Source: Corynebacterium tuberculostearicum (GTDB taxonomy: Bacteria > Actinomycetota > Actinomycetes > Mycobacteriales > Mycobacteriaceae). From it: 64,000 bases of DNA. The stretch spans positions 1,054,001 to 1,118,000 of the forward strand of contig NZ_JACBZL010000001.1 in NCBI RefSeq assembly GCF_013408445.1. The letters run 5' to 3'. Positions 45,342 through 54,861 of this stretch are shown here, in pieces. The stretch's first letter is position 1. Every line of letters begins with the position of its first letter. Position numbers and translations under genes: made by a program. A model generated the notes under the pieces. The model saw only the letters and a program-made list of their open reading frames with translations. It did not search any database and was not told where the DNA came from.

Positions 45342-46532
45342 TCAGGTGTCCACCAAACAGGGGTCAGGTCCCTTTCCCTCAAAAATGAACGGTTCCACTT
45401 TCACTACCTTGTGTTGCAGACCAGACAGCAAAGCTAGGAAATTGGCTCCTTGGAGATCATTGATCCCTAAAGGATCCTTTCTCTCCGCGAAAATGTAGGT
45501 CATAGCTTTCGTGAAGTGTTTTTGGAAAAGATCAATGCATGACAACAGAACTACCAAAGAATCTTGGCCTGAGGTCAAAGCGAGATAGGTTTTATCAGAG
45601 GAATTGAGCCACGCCGAAGTCTGCACCCTAAGCTCACCAATCAGAATGCGAGCGACCTCTTTTGGCGAATATTCTGCTGATACTCGGTGCTTTTCCAATG
45701 GGAAAATGCGGGAGTGCAGGGCCCTTTCTCCGTCAAAAGACAGCACACAATTAGCACTTACTAGGTCGGTGCAATCATGCGGCGTAATGCGGCCTGGCAA
45801 CCATTTTCCCGCAGCACTCACATAGTCAGGATTTGAAAGAACCCAATATGCTCGCTTCCTCGAGAATTCTTCTATCTCTCTAGCGACCAACGCAGAATGC
45901 GATGCAGCGAAAAGTTGTTTATTTCTGACGGTCCAGTAACAACTTCTGCTTGCCATTGCATCTACGTGAATACGCCACTGGTCATCACGCCCGGCGATAA
46001 GGACGAACCGGCCCCCTAGCCACAGGACGTACTCATCAATCGCATCGAGGCTATTTCCAGACAATATTAGATCAGCAATACGGTCAGCGATGAGGTCACT
46101 ATCAGATATTCCTTCTTCCGAGTCGATAGCAACCCCCAGCACGGCAACTGAGACTCCACGTTTCTGGGCCAATGCAACAGGAAGGTTTTCTTCAACCCGA
46201 AGGCGCCCCTCACCTAGAGCCAGCTCTTTCCAACGCGGTGAAGGCGGTGGTTGAAGAAACCCTTGGTTGCTGAACTCGTATCCACGCGAAAAAGCCCGCA
46301 CTTCCCCGCTATTGCCAGACCTTCGCCGATTCTCTCCCACCGCAGCGTCTGACAACCCGCGCCAAGCTCTTTGCAGGGTGGATTTCGCGTTTTCGTCCAA
46401 ATCCGGTCCGAGAAAGCGAGTACCCACAGTCGCCTCGACTCTGGAACGCCCCCGATATACTCGCGCTCTAATACCGTGCGGGATTTGACGAGCTCCCTTC
46501 AGCAAGGAAGCCAGCAAACCTTCTAGTTTCAT
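45342..46532 (-). pseudogene. Second asparagine-synthetase-like gene, N-terminal part (cut by IS-B)
   Basis: First 387 residues of the interrupted gene; native sequence ends at 45372. The ATP PP-loop is ALTSGQDSLVVLL (SGxDS with Gln in place of Gly). The N-terminal half has the Ntn-like layout (VSVAVLGVAIDSEEG, RFVLIAGRDDQWRIHVDAM) without a catalytic Cys at position 2, as in the intact copy. The ATG at 46532 follows the DUF6270 stop by about 10 bp, with AGGA overlapping that stop; a GTG frame extending to 46625 lies within the preceding gene and is unlikely. No active enzyme is expected without the C-terminal third. Confidence 0.83.
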
Positions 46533-46542
46533 ATCTATGCCG

Positions 46543-47319
46543 CTAATTCCTAGTCTGGTGTACTGATTTCTTAATCTCGTACTCCATCGAAGCATACGCC
46601 GAACGAGTGAAGTGGAATGGTGCATTTCCCCACTTATGGTTCTCGTCAGCTACTGTGCCGTCGATCCTTGACACAGTAATCCCCAGTCTTTCTAGAACCA
46701 CGTAATATTTACGGAACATCTCATTGTACTGCGAGGCAGATAAACCACGTATCCGGCCAGTCTTCTTATTGTCTGAGCGATACTCGGCCCATTCCGGTGC
46801 CAAGACTAGGCATTTTTGCTTCAAACCAAGAAAATCCAAAAACTCAGTAAATAAAGCTGCAGCCCCCTGCCAACGCTGGAAGTGCTCGGCGGACCCGAAA
46901 GGAATCTTTCTGGCCGTTTTCAGGATTTGGGGCACGCCCTCCAGCCGCCTAAGTTCCGCGCTATTGGTAGCAATGCTCCCATCTGGAAACTCCCAAACCC
47001 CGGTCCGTTCAACGACCAAGTCCCAGACAAAAACATCAATACCGTTTTTCTTCGATATTTCGCGCATGAGGTTTCCCGACAAATCACTCTCTAACATGCG
47101 CTGCTGGAAAGAGCTTTTCAGTTTGAAATCAGGAATATTGGATTTCGCGTCTGAGCCCACGGAAAGTAGAGACTGACGTGCCACATAGCGGAGCACTTTG
47201 AAGTCGGTGTGCTTAGCGAACTCAACAGTGTCCCGACTCACACACCCACCAAAAATAAAGGTACGGACAGGCGTGGCTTCTCCTTTGGAAGATGCCGGCT
47301 CAAAGTTTCCTAACTGCAT
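46543..47319 (-). CDS. DUF6270 domain protein
   Basis: 258 residues. The opening FIFGGCVSRDTVEFAK is the DUF6270 signature (usually GSCVSRD), followed by YVARQSLLS, VWDLVVERTGV and the C-terminal HFTRSAYASMEYEI block. The family occurs in polysaccharide and capsule clusters and has an SGNH-like layout with the Cys/Ser in the first loop; its activity is not established. Its small downstream spacing to the amidotransferase gene shows an operon. Divergent from wzm across a 72-bp promoter region. Confidence 0.78.
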   Translation of the reverse strand: MQLGNFEPASSKGEATPVRTFIFGGCVSRDTVEFAKHTDFKVLRYVARQSLLSVGSDAKSNIPDFKLKSSFQQRMLESDLSGNLMREISKKNGIDVFVWDLVVERTGVWEFPDGSIATNSAELRRLEGVPQILKTARKIPFGSAEHFQRWQGAAALFTEFLDFLGLKQKCLVLAPEWAEYRSDNKKTGRIRGLSASQYNEMFRKYYVVLERLGITVSRIDGTVADENHKWGNAPFHFTRSAYASMEYEIKKSVHQTRN

Positions 47320-47391
47320 ACGATGATTCTAGACTATCCTCAGTGACAGTTTAGACCGTAACTACAGAGCAATCATCACAGTGGAGAAATT

Positions 47392-48336
47392 GTGGAATCA
47401 CAATTGAACAACGACAGCGACAGTGCTCCCGAGGGGACCAACGCAAAACAAGAAAAGCCCAAGCGCGTTAAAAACGCTAGTTTCCGCAACTTGGAGCTCG
47501 TTGACGATTCCCAGTTATTTAACCTACAGAGCCGAGATAACCTAGCGTCTTATACTCGTCGTCTTCTTGACCGCCGACATTTCATCTTGGCTTATGCACG
47601 CAGTAAATCGCTTAGCCGAGGTAGAAATATGTTCCTCGGACGCGCTTGGCTTATCCTTCAACCGATCCTAGACGTGGCAGTTTATGCTTTCATTTTCGGC
47701 TACGTTCTTCACGTTTCCAGGGGAATGGACAATTTCATTGGATTCCTAACAATCGGTGTAATTTACCTCAAGTTCGCAACCGGCGGCTTATCAGCTGGCA
47801 CTTCCATCATCCGTGGCTCAAAGGGGTTGATTAGCAGTTTTAACTTCCCCACAGCAGCCATCCCCATTTCGACGACCATTAAGCAAATGATCGACCATGC
47901 AATCCCCGCCATGGTTGCGATAATAGGCGCACTTCTTTTTCAGCTCGATAAAGGAGTTTCTTGGACCATCATTCTAGTGGTTCCCTTGTATTTCTTAATC
48001 CATTGCTTCTCGCTCGGTTGCATGTTCATTGTGGGACGAGCTACAGCATTTATTCCCGATCTAAAGTCAGTAGTGGGAATCATCAATCGAGGTCTCTTTT
48101 TCATCTCGGGTGTATTCTTCGATCTGAGCAAATTTGATAAAAATCCCCATATTCAAGCAATCATGCAAGCTAATCCCATTTACCAGTTTCTTACCGCAGT
48201 GCGGCAGCTGGTTTTGGACGGTGAGGTACCGCCCTTAGGCACTTGGCTGTATATTGCAGCTTGGTCATTCGGGCTATTGATTATTGGATACTTCTACTTT
48301 TGGCAAGCCGAGGAAAGGTACGCAGTTGTCAAATAA
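47392..48336 (+). CDS. wzm: ABC-2 type polysaccharide exporter permease (Wzm-like)
   Basis: 314 residues. A charged cytosolic N-terminus of about 70 residues, then about six membrane helices: WLILQPILDVAVYAFIFGY, NFIGFLTIGVIYLKFATG, ISTTIKQMIDHAIPAMVAII, WTIILVVPLYFLIHCFSLG, a re-entrant region and WLYIAAWSFGLLIIGYFYFW. The YARSKSLSRGRNMFLGRAW segment before TM1 and the NPIYQFLTAVRQ segment are typical of Wzm/RfbD permeases. GTG start with GGAG 6-7 nt upstream. The overlapping next gene is the ATPase. It exports a completed, lipid-linked glycan across the membrane. Confidence 0.9.
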   Translation: MESQLNNDSDSAPEGTNAKQEKPKRVKNASFRNLELVDDSQLFNLQSRDNLASYTRRLLDRRHFILAYARSKSLSRGRNMFLGRAWLILQPILDVAVYAFIFGYVLHVSRGMDNFIGFLTIGVIYLKFATGGLSAGTSIIRGSKGLISSFNFPTAAIPISTTIKQMIDHAIPAMVAIIGALLFQLDKGVSWTIILVVPLYFLIHCFSLGCMFIVGRATAFIPDLKSVVGIINRGLFFISGVFFDLSKFDKNPHIQAIMQANPIYQFLTAVRQLVLDGEVPPLGTWLYIAAWSFGLLIIGYFYFWQAEERYAVVK

Positions 48337-49171
48337 CCCAACGGTTGTCGCTCGTAATCTCAAGAAGTCTTACTACCTTAATCGCTCCGGTTCTGAGCAT
48401 GTTTTATCCAAAAAACTTTCGAAGCATACTGTGGAAGCAGTAAAAGACGTTAGCTTTGTAGCTTATTCTGGAGAATCGATCGGCATCCTGGGTAAAAACG
48501 GCTCCGGGAAGTCAACCCTTCTACGAATGATTGCTGGGTCATCAAAGCCCGATTCCGGCGACGTGTTTGTTTCCTCCCAGCCCACCTTGCTCGGCGTCGG
48601 GGCGGCTCTCCAATCAAATTTAAGCGGTCGCCAAAATATCAATTTAGGACTCTTGGCAATGGGGCTAACCCCAGCGGAATCTTCGAAGCTCGTGGATCCG
48701 ATCATCGATTGGGCGGATCTCCGATCCGCAATCGATCGTCCCTTAAAGACTTATTCGTCGGGCATGAAATCTCGCCTGACTTTTGCGATCTCTACAGCAG
48801 TTCGGCGCGAGCTACTACTAATTGACGAAGCCCTTTCCACCGGAGATTCCACGTTCAAAGCTAAGGCTAAGGATCGTATGGACGAGTTTCTCGCTGGATC
48901 CGGAACAGTCTTTCTCGTATCTCATGGTGCCGCGACAATTCAAACGCACTGCACTCGTGCCATATGGCTGCACGAAGGCGACATGATTGCTGACGGAGAT
49001 GCGGAAACTGTAACTACAACTTACCGTGTCTGGGGAAATAGAGTTAGTACGGGAAAACTTGAAGAAGCTGACCGCATCATCAAGCGGCAGCGGAAGGCGT
49101 TTAAACCGCACAAAATCCTACTGGATTCTGAGGCCGCAAAGTTTTTGACTCATTCATCTTCCCCTCAGTAG
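48326..49171 (+). CDS. wzt: ABC transporter ATPase for polysaccharide export (Wzt-like)
   Basis: 281 residues. Walker A GKNGSGKST (56-64), ABC signature YSSGMKSRL, Walker B LLLIDEAL and the switch His in FLVSHGA. There is no C-terminal carbohydrate-binding domain, so substrate choice is not by a Wzt-C module. The TTG start at 48326, with AGGAAAGG upstream, overlaps wzm by 11 bp; an ATG frame starting at 48284 lies deeper inside wzm and has no ribosome site. The 3' end overlaps the convergent GT4 gene by 18 bp. Confidence 0.92.
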   Translation: MSNNPTVVARNLKKSYYLNRSGSEHVLSKKLSKHTVEAVKDVSFVAYSGESIGILGKNGSGKSTLLRMIAGSSKPDSGDVFVSSQPTLLGVGAALQSNLSGRQNINLGLLAMGLTPAESSKLVDPIIDWADLRSAIDRPLKTYSSGMKSRLTFAISTAVRRELLLIDEALSTGDSTFKAKAKDRMDEFLAGSGTVFLVSHGAATIQTHCTRAIWLHEGDMIADGDAETVTTTYRVWGNRVSTGKLEEADRIIKRQRKAFKPHKILLDSEAAKFLTHSSSPQ

Positions 49172-50701
49172 CTCTAAGTACAGCCCCTCCAAGATGTGCG
49201 CATTCCGCTCCCATGATCGCTTCTTGGCCCATTCTTCAAGCTCCCGAGGATTCACGCTGAGTTCCCCCTGCCGGACTAAATCAACTGATTTGGCAAGCGC
49301 GGAGGGGTTATCCGGTTCAACTTCAACCATTAATCCACCGGTGATTTCCTTTAACGCTGGTAGGTCAGTTCCGATTACCGGTACCCCGCAGGCCATAGCC
49401 TGTAGCGGCTTAAGCGGAGTGACCTTCCTACAAACTTCAACGTCTCGCCGCGGTACCACGAACACATCCAAAGCAGCGTACCAAAGGTGAATATCAGAGG
49501 CCGGCTGCTTACCAGCGAAGACAACCCGATCGTTCAATTCAAGCTCATCGACCAAGTCTTCAAGCCCTGGTCGAGCCACTCCATCTCCGACGATAATGAG
49601 AGTTGCGTCTGAAATCTCCTCCATCGCAGTTATAGCAATGTCCAGCCCTTCGTAATCCACGACTGAGGTAATTGCACCGATTAAGAACTCGTCGCCTAGG
49701 CCCAATCGTTTTCGGGCGTGTGCTTTGTCAATATGAGTTTTAAGCTGATTGGCTTCCAAAGCGTTCGGAACGACCTTGATTTTCGATTCTGGAACGCCTC
49801 GACGCGTTAGGTCCCCTTTCGACACCTCACTTAACGCTATTACTTGATTTGCAGCCATCATCGCCGCTGTTTCGGCCTGGCGCGCTAATTCAAAAAACTC
49901 CGAGCTGCGGCGTTTTTCTGGGTCTGGTGACTGCGAAGCCCACGTGCTCTCGGGCTCGCCTCGGACCTCATAGATCCATGGGACGTCAAGTAGAGCGGCT
50001 GCGCGAGCCACCACGCGTGCGTTTGTGTACGGGGTGGTGGTGTGAAGTATGTTTACTTGCTTTTCCCTCGCGAGTCTTACCAGTTGGCGTACGGCCAGAT
50101 CCTCCTGGCGAGTAATAGAAAACGGAGCAAATACGGAGCCCAACACGAAATATTCGAGACCATCGTTGACAAAATATGGACCATGATGGAATCTACCGAT
50201 ATTCTCTGGATATCCGTAGCGCGTACAAGCAAACGCTTCTACTCCCCTTGCCCTTAAACTCTTGAATAGTGCTTTAGACCGAAGCGTGTATCCAGATTGG
50301 GTATAGGGCAATGCATTCGTGAAATGAAACAGTACCCGCGGGGCGGCTGCGCTACCGCTGCGTTCAACTGCTCCCTCAAAGCATTCAACTGACTGGAGTT
50401 GCAGAAGTTTCCCGCGGAGATATCTCTCAAACGAAAACGTCAATGGCCTAAGGAATCGCGACTTTTTCAGCTGTTTTATCGCCCTACTCAATTCCCCGGC
50501 CTCGGCGGTCTCGTACCCAGGGCTCCTCATTGCCGAAAGTACAAAGTGCGCCCCCTTCACACATGCTCGGGCTACCTTGGACTCTGAGTTTAGGCGCACG
50601 AATTCAACCATTTGATTCGAAAATCGCACAGGATCCTGTACAAGTCCCACAACATTGATGGACCAAAATTTGATGACCGAGCGACCAATTCCAGCAGGCA
50701 T
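49154..50701 (-). CDS. GT4-family glycosyltransferase (1)
   Basis: 515 residues. The N-terminal 110 residues are helical and unusual for the family. The GT-B core follows: FHFTNALPYTQSGYTLRSKA, ILHTTTPYTNARVVARAAAL, YEVRGEPESTW, GVPESKIKVVPNALEANQ, then AVCRK-type loop VEVCRKVTPLKPLQAMACGV (family Glu/Lys site). Probably transfers a sugar from a nucleotide donor at the cytosolic face. Ends within the convergent wzt stop region. The upstream GT4 gene ends 3 bp before this start, so they form an operon. Confidence 0.88.
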   Translation of the reverse strand: MPAGIGRSVIKFWSINVVGLVQDPVRFSNQMVEFVRLNSESKVARACVKGAHFVLSAMRSPGYETAEAGELSRAIKQLKKSRFLRPLTFSFERYLRGKLLQLQSVECFEGAVERSGSAAAPRVLFHFTNALPYTQSGYTLRSKALFKSLRARGVEAFACTRYGYPENIGRFHHGPYFVNDGLEYFVLGSVFAPFSITRQEDLAVRQLVRLAREKQVNILHTTTPYTNARVVARAAALLDVPWIYEVRGEPESTWASQSPDPEKRRSSEFFELARQAETAAMMAANQVIALSEVSKGDLTRRGVPESKIKVVPNALEANQLKTHIDKAHARKRLGLGDEFLIGAITSVVDYEGLDIAITAMEEISDATLIIVGDGVARPGLEDLVDELELNDRVVFAGKQPASDIHLWYAALDVFVVPRRDVEVCRKVTPLKPLQAMACGVPVIGTDLPALKEITGGLMVEVEPDNPSALAKSVDLVRQGELSVNPRELEEWAKKRSWERNAHILEGLYLELLRGR

Positions 50702-50703
50702 GC

Positions 50704-52026
50704 TTATGGCTCCATCTGCTTCAAGAACTTAGCAATCAAGCCGGGCACAACGTTGTTCCGTTCGTTCTCAACCCAATGTCGAGCTCTTTCGCTCGCCTTG
50801 AGAGATAATTCGCCCTGAGCTAAGGCACACCATAGGTTCGCTAGAGCTTCCGGCGACTCGGGAGGAACCGCATAACCGGCTTCCAACGACTCGATCAACC
50901 TGACTGATTCCCCGGCTACAACACCTGTAATTGGCACCCCATACTCCATGAGCTCGAACAGTTTAGAGGGAACAGTTCTTTCTAATGGCTTCCAATCAGT
51001 TAAATGGACAAGCGCGGTATCTGCCCAGTCGTAATAGTCTGAGATGGAGTCAGCTGACTTCCGCTTAATGAAAGCTGCGGGAACTTTTCTTTGCTTTGCG
51101 TAGTCTTTCACTGACATGCGAGCATCTCCTGCGCCCACGAACTTTAGCTCAATCGGCACTCCGCGATCCGCCGCGATCACCGCTGCATCAATCACGTTTT
51201 GAAGTCGTTGAGCGCGACCTATAGTGCCGGCATATAGCACCTTTAGAGGTCCTTCCCCTGAGTCTGGAGCCTTCTTCTGCCCCAATCCCCCTCGGGGAAA
51301 AACATTCCGGATGGTGACCATATTGCTCAAAAGTGTTGAGTTCTTCCGCAACTGAGGTCGACTCTGAAAATCTAACTTCAAATCATCTGCTGTGAAAATG
51401 ACACCATGGGCTTTCCCCAAGACATAATAAAGTGTCCTAGCAACCACAAAACTAACGAACTGAATCGGCCCTCTACTCAAGATTTTTTGCTTTAGCGAGG
51501 CACTCTTGACCCCCTTATTCCACTCACTTGAATAGGCTAAGAGGTCAGGCCAGGCGTCCCTTAAGTCGATAGCCAATTTCGCCCCTGAGATTTTAGCTGC
51601 TGCAAAGGCGACCACGGCGGTTGGCAAAGCCGGCACTGTACCTATAACCAAGTCAGGCTTCCAAGATTTCCGAATTCCGAACTCAACTATTACTGCGTAG
51701 AGAGACCCCAGAGCGATGCCCGCTTGACCGATCGCACGCTGGATCAATGAGCCACCACACGGGATAAACCCACTCCGGATGACTAAATCTACAGCGTTAC
51801 TCTTTGCTACCTCCGTTCGAGGATGGAAGAGAGACGCGCTCCACCAATGACTCATAGAGGTTCGTCGAACAGATGCCGGCGGAGGAGCAACAACCCTGAC
51901 CTCGTGGTCTTGAGATTTTAGAATACTAGCGATCCATTCCCAGCGACGCTGCGGCACGTTACTCTCTGGCGACCAATACTGCGAAATGATGAGGATCCGC
52001 AATTTTCTCTCTTTCGTTAGTACCAA
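50704..52026 (-). CDS. GT4-family glycosyltransferase (2)
   Basis: 440 residues, WbuB/WcaI-like GT-B enzyme: LRILIISQYWSPESNVPQRR at the N-terminus, LAIDLRDAWPDLL, VLYAGTIGRAQRLQNVIDA, DWKPLERTVPSKLFELMEYG (nucleotide-sugar site) and a helical tail. The first codon is TTG at 52026; a second TTG at 52002 with GAGAG nearer by is also possible. First gene of the pair with the next GT4. Substrate unknown, likely a nucleotide sugar supplied by this locus. Confidence 0.86.
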   Translation of the reverse strand: MVLTKERKLRILIISQYWSPESNVPQRRWEWIASILKSQDHEVRVVAPPPASVRRTSMSHWWSASLFHPRTEVAKSNAVDLVIRSGFIPCGGSLIQRAIGQAGIALGSLYAVIVEFGIRKSWKPDLVIGTVPALPTAVVAFAAAKISGAKLAIDLRDAWPDLLAYSSEWNKGVKSASLKQKILSRGPIQFVSFVVARTLYYVLGKAHGVIFTADDLKLDFQSRPQLRKNSTLLSNMVTIRNVFPRGGLGQKKAPDSGEGPLKVLYAGTIGRAQRLQNVIDAAVIAADRGVPIELKFVGAGDARMSVKDYAKQRKVPAAFIKRKSADSISDYYDWADTALVHLTDWKPLERTVPSKLFELMEYGVPITGVVAGESVRLIESLEAGYAVPPESPEALANLWCALAQGELSLKASERARHWVENERNNVVPGLIAKFLKQMEP

Positions 52027-52292
52027 ATCCGTCGCTCTCTAGCGCCAACAGCATACTGAGCCGCTATTCCTAGATTACTGGTTCCCATAGAACTAGTCTT
52101 CTTACCTACCATTTTTACACAGGGGCCCCAGTGTGTGGAGTCCTGGCCCTTTCCTGCCGCGTTCCCGCCACATACGAACAACAAATTCAGCCATTTTGCC
52201 GCTGTGTACTGCTAATTTGTTGAAACGGCAGGAACCCTATATAGTTATTTCTCGTTGCACAGAGAACACAAAGTTCGCCGTACAACGAATAT

Positions 52293-52365
52293 TCCTCCAT
52301 AGCTCAGTTGGCAGAGCATTCGACTGTTAATCGAAGGGTCACTGGTTCGAGCCCAGTTGGAGGAG
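52293..52365 (+). tRNA. tRNA-Asn (GTT)
   Basis: 73 nt. Acceptor stem TCCTCCA / TGGAGGA with discriminator G, D-arm AGCTCAGTTGGCAGAGC, anticodon loop CTGTTAA with GTT at 52326-52328, and T-arm GGTTCGAGCC. No CCA encoded. It marks the distal side of the glycan locus and could act as an integration site, but no integrase or repeated tRNA end is seen. Confidence 0.96.
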
Positions 52366-52376
52366 CAAATAGCCTG

Positions 52377-53333
52377 GTGGAGTTATCCATCAGGCTTTTA
52401 CTTTTAGCTTGCTTCTCTCTAGGAATCCTCTCACTTCTCATGCTCACCCGCCGCGATAATTTCTCTCCTCATCATAAGTTCGATTCATTGCTGGACTTTT
52501 ACTCATCCTTCCCCCCCCTTGACGGGGTTTCCACGATTGGATACGGCCAAGGAGAGCTCGATATCAAAGTCGTTAACCGCGGTTCGGATACTACTCTCGT
52601 CTTATTCCACGCAGCTATCTACCGGCGAAAAGTCAAACACTACCCACTTTTTTCGGGACAACGGATCACCCGCGATCTGAATGCTAATCTCATATTTGTC
52701 TCCGATCCTTCTCTGGCCCTCGGATTAGATCTCGGCTGGTTTGCTGGTAGCCGAACTCAGTGGTTACAAGCTGATCTCCCGGGGATATTGCGGCATGTCT
52801 CATATGCATTTGGATGGGACCAGAAAATGATATTTTTTGGTGCTTCAGGAGGAGGTTTCGCGTCCCTCTATTATTCTTGGCATTTCCCTGGTTCTACAGC
52901 CATTGCCGTAAACCCACAGACAAATATCGCCGAATACACCTCTGATCCGGTCGAAACATACGCCAATATTGCCTGGGATGTTCCCGACATTGAATCTTCA
53001 CCAATTACTTTTGATTTGCGGTCTTTATACTCTCATGGCTTTCCCAACCGCGTTATCTTCCTCCAAAATACCTTCGACGGACTGCACAGAGACAGGCACC
53101 TAGCACCGTGGTTACGGGCGACCCCCGCACCCGACAAAAATATGTGGCTATTAATGGGCCGCTGGGGGCGCGGTCACACCCCTCCTGAATCCGCTCTTCT
53201 GAAGCAGGTCTTAGAAGCTTCTGTCTCGCCGTCCACGTCTCCGTTGGAGACGCTGGGGTTCGAACAGGCTCCGCCCAGAAATAGGCCTAAAACTTGGCAC
53301 AAAGCTCTGAAACAAAACGGCTCGACCTCATAG
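52377..53333 (+). CDS. Alpha/beta-hydrolase-like protein with N-terminal membrane anchor
   Basis: About 318 residues. N-terminal hydrophobic helix (LLLLACFSLGILSLLML) forms a signal anchor. Then an alpha/beta-hydrolase fold with nucleophile elbow MIFFGASGGGFASLYYSWHF (GxSxGG). The likely acid/His end is DRHLAP...GHTPPE. The likely start is the GTG at 52377 or the ATG at 52440; a longer frame begins inside the tRNA gene and is impossible. No ribosome site is clear. Similar hydrolase-like proteins sit in glycan loci, where some act as acyl esterases; specificity unknown. Confidence 0.7.
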   Translation: MELSIRLLLLACFSLGILSLLMLTRRDNFSPHHKFDSLLDFYSSFPPLDGVSTIGYGQGELDIKVVNRGSDTTLVLFHAAIYRRKVKHYPLFSGQRITRDLNANLIFVSDPSLALGLDLGWFAGSRTQWLQADLPGILRHVSYAFGWDQKMIFFGASGGGFASLYYSWHFPGSTAIAVNPQTNIAEYTSDPVETYANIAWDVPDIESSPITFDLRSLYSHGFPNRVIFLQNTFDGLHRDRHLAPWLRATPAPDKNMWLLMGRWGRGHTPPESALLKQVLEASVSPSTSPLETLGFEQAPPRNRPKTWHKALKQNGSTS

Positions 53334-54157
53334 CCGGTCTAAGGCTCCGTTTCCTGAGAAATAGAATCGTCAAGTGCCAACTTGGCTGCTTTCCTAAATC
53401 CGGCGATCCAGCACTCTAATTCCCGATTCTGGGAACCTCGTTCCTATACTGATTCGACTGGGTAAATATCACATACTCACTAATGATATAAACAGGTCTG
53501 AAATCTTACACAGTGGCATCCCTCGCCATAAAACGGCTGGCTGGGAGCCGGATCATTAAAGCAGTTAAAGAAGCCGCTCGGCGGTGTTTCCTCTAGTCTC
53601 GAGCGTTCCATTAAGGATGCTGCTGATTTCCAAACCCGTCAGGGGCGACGACGAAACTGCAACTGGTGACCAGGGTTTTGCGCCGGCCGAAAGATTTTGC
53701 ACCGAAGAGGTACTAACCTAAATTGAACTGAACCAAATCTGCATAAATCGAGCAGACATTTCTGTTAGCGTTTCCGATATCAGAAATAAAGTCGGCAACG
53801 CCTTGTCTGCACGGGGGACACGAGCTATCTCCACCGATTTTCTGTAAATCCTGGCTACGGCGCCAGATACATCTTCGGAGTAGGAGTGGGGCTCACAGGA
53901 ACGAGAAAAAGGCCGTTAGGTTTGCAACAGGTTGCTAACTCACACGGCCGACTACTGTTGCAGATGCTTTCGCCGTTATCTAAAGCTGCGCAGCAGCTGA
54001 TTTGTTGTTCGAGTTTTCTCTCCGCAAGGAAAGCGCTCCCTGTACTAGGCAGATCAGGCAAAGGCATTGAGAGCACGTCCGAAAGAAATACCACCACGCT
54101 TCAGATGTGACCCAGGTCAGCCGGCGATATGCTGGCGGGGTCGACAAATAGTAATAG
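53334..54157. other. 820-bp stretch without a clear gene
   Basis: Stop-rich; a plus-strand open stretch (53860-54110) has no start or ribosome site and its opposite strand is open for 80 codons too, so neither is called. It may be decayed coding DNA between the glycan locus and host genes. Confidence 0.5.
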
Positions 54158-54823
54158 CTATTCTCCGTAGCGGCGCCCCACGTGAACGTCTACGCCACCA
54201 AAGAGGCTGTAGCAGTTGACGATGATTTCGGGTGCGTCCACTGGAAGGTCATTCGGATGTATGGCGCCGTGCTCGACCTTCAGGTCATGCCCACCAAAAA
54301 GGCCAAAGCCACCCACGCGGACGCGGAAGCCCTCTGGGATGTAGACATCGGCACCACCGAAAACTCCTACCGCATTGATGGTGGTCGTGCGGTTACGAAG
54401 AGCCACGCCGGTCAGGTCAATGTCAACACCGCCGAAGGCTCCAATAGCTGTCAGGGTACGGGCTACTGCCCCGCCATTGACCGTGGAGCCACCGAAGATG
54501 CCCAGAGCCAGGGATTGCGGCTGTCCTACCGAAGGCTGAATCTGCTTCATCGCCTGCTCAACTTTGGCTATGGCGTTGGATTCTTGGTGGCCGGAGTAAG
54601 CTTTGGTGACCTGGCTATGGGCACCAAAGAGGACTTTTTCCGGGCTTTCCGCAAGGTCAGCGAGGGGCTTGATCAGCTCGCCACGCGTTGTGGCGCTCTC
54701 ACAATCGGCCGAACGCTTTTCAAATTCAGTGAGGTCAATCTGACCTGCCGACAGCGCATCCCCGAGGATGTCTGCGGCCTTCATACGCTCTTGGTGGTTA
54801 CAACGGATCTCCAGCGGTTTCAT
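54158..54823 (-). CDS. DUF1707 / LiaF-like cell envelope stress protein
   Basis: 221 residues. N-terminal DUF1707 SHOCT-like domain (EIRCNHQERMKAADILGDAL ... GQIDLTEFEKR). The C-terminal part has repeated GxFGGxxV units (IGAFGGVDIDLTG, VGVFGGADVYIP, FGLFGGHDLKVEHG, YSLFGGVDVHV), the LiaF-type beta-repeat of the DUF2154 family. Actinobacterial members are linked to cell-wall antibiotic response. No membrane helix is seen, so cytosolic or peripheral. Lies next to wecB without overlap. Confidence 0.85.
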   Translation of the reverse strand: MKPLEIRCNHQERMKAADILGDALSAGQIDLTEFEKRSADCESATTRGELIKPLADLAESPEKVLFGAHSQVTKAYSGHQESNAIAKVEQAMKQIQPSVGQPQSLALGIFGGSTVNGGAVARTLTAIGAFGGVDIDLTGVALRNRTTTINAVGVFGGADVYIPEGFRVRVGGFGLFGGHDLKVEHGAIHPNDLPVDAPEIIVNCYSLFGGVDVHVGRRYGE

Positions 54824-54861
54824 ACTTTTATAATATCCGCTATAGCCACCATTCGCGCGGC

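Larger units (their letters stand above)
44070..45371 (-). mobile_element. IS-B copy 4, IS3 family, 1302 bp, inside the second amidotransferase gene
   Basis: Same ends as the other copies; CTT on both sides (44067-44069 and 45372-45374). Excision restores one frame. Same orientation as copies 1 and 2. Confidence 0.96.

Noticed and set aside
52308..52376. Hydrolase start inside the tRNA gene
   Set aside because: The frame is open through tRNA-Asn by chance; coding there is not credible.
53855..54110. Overlapping 74-80-codon frames on both strands
   Set aside because: Both strands open, no ribosome site, no recognisable motif.
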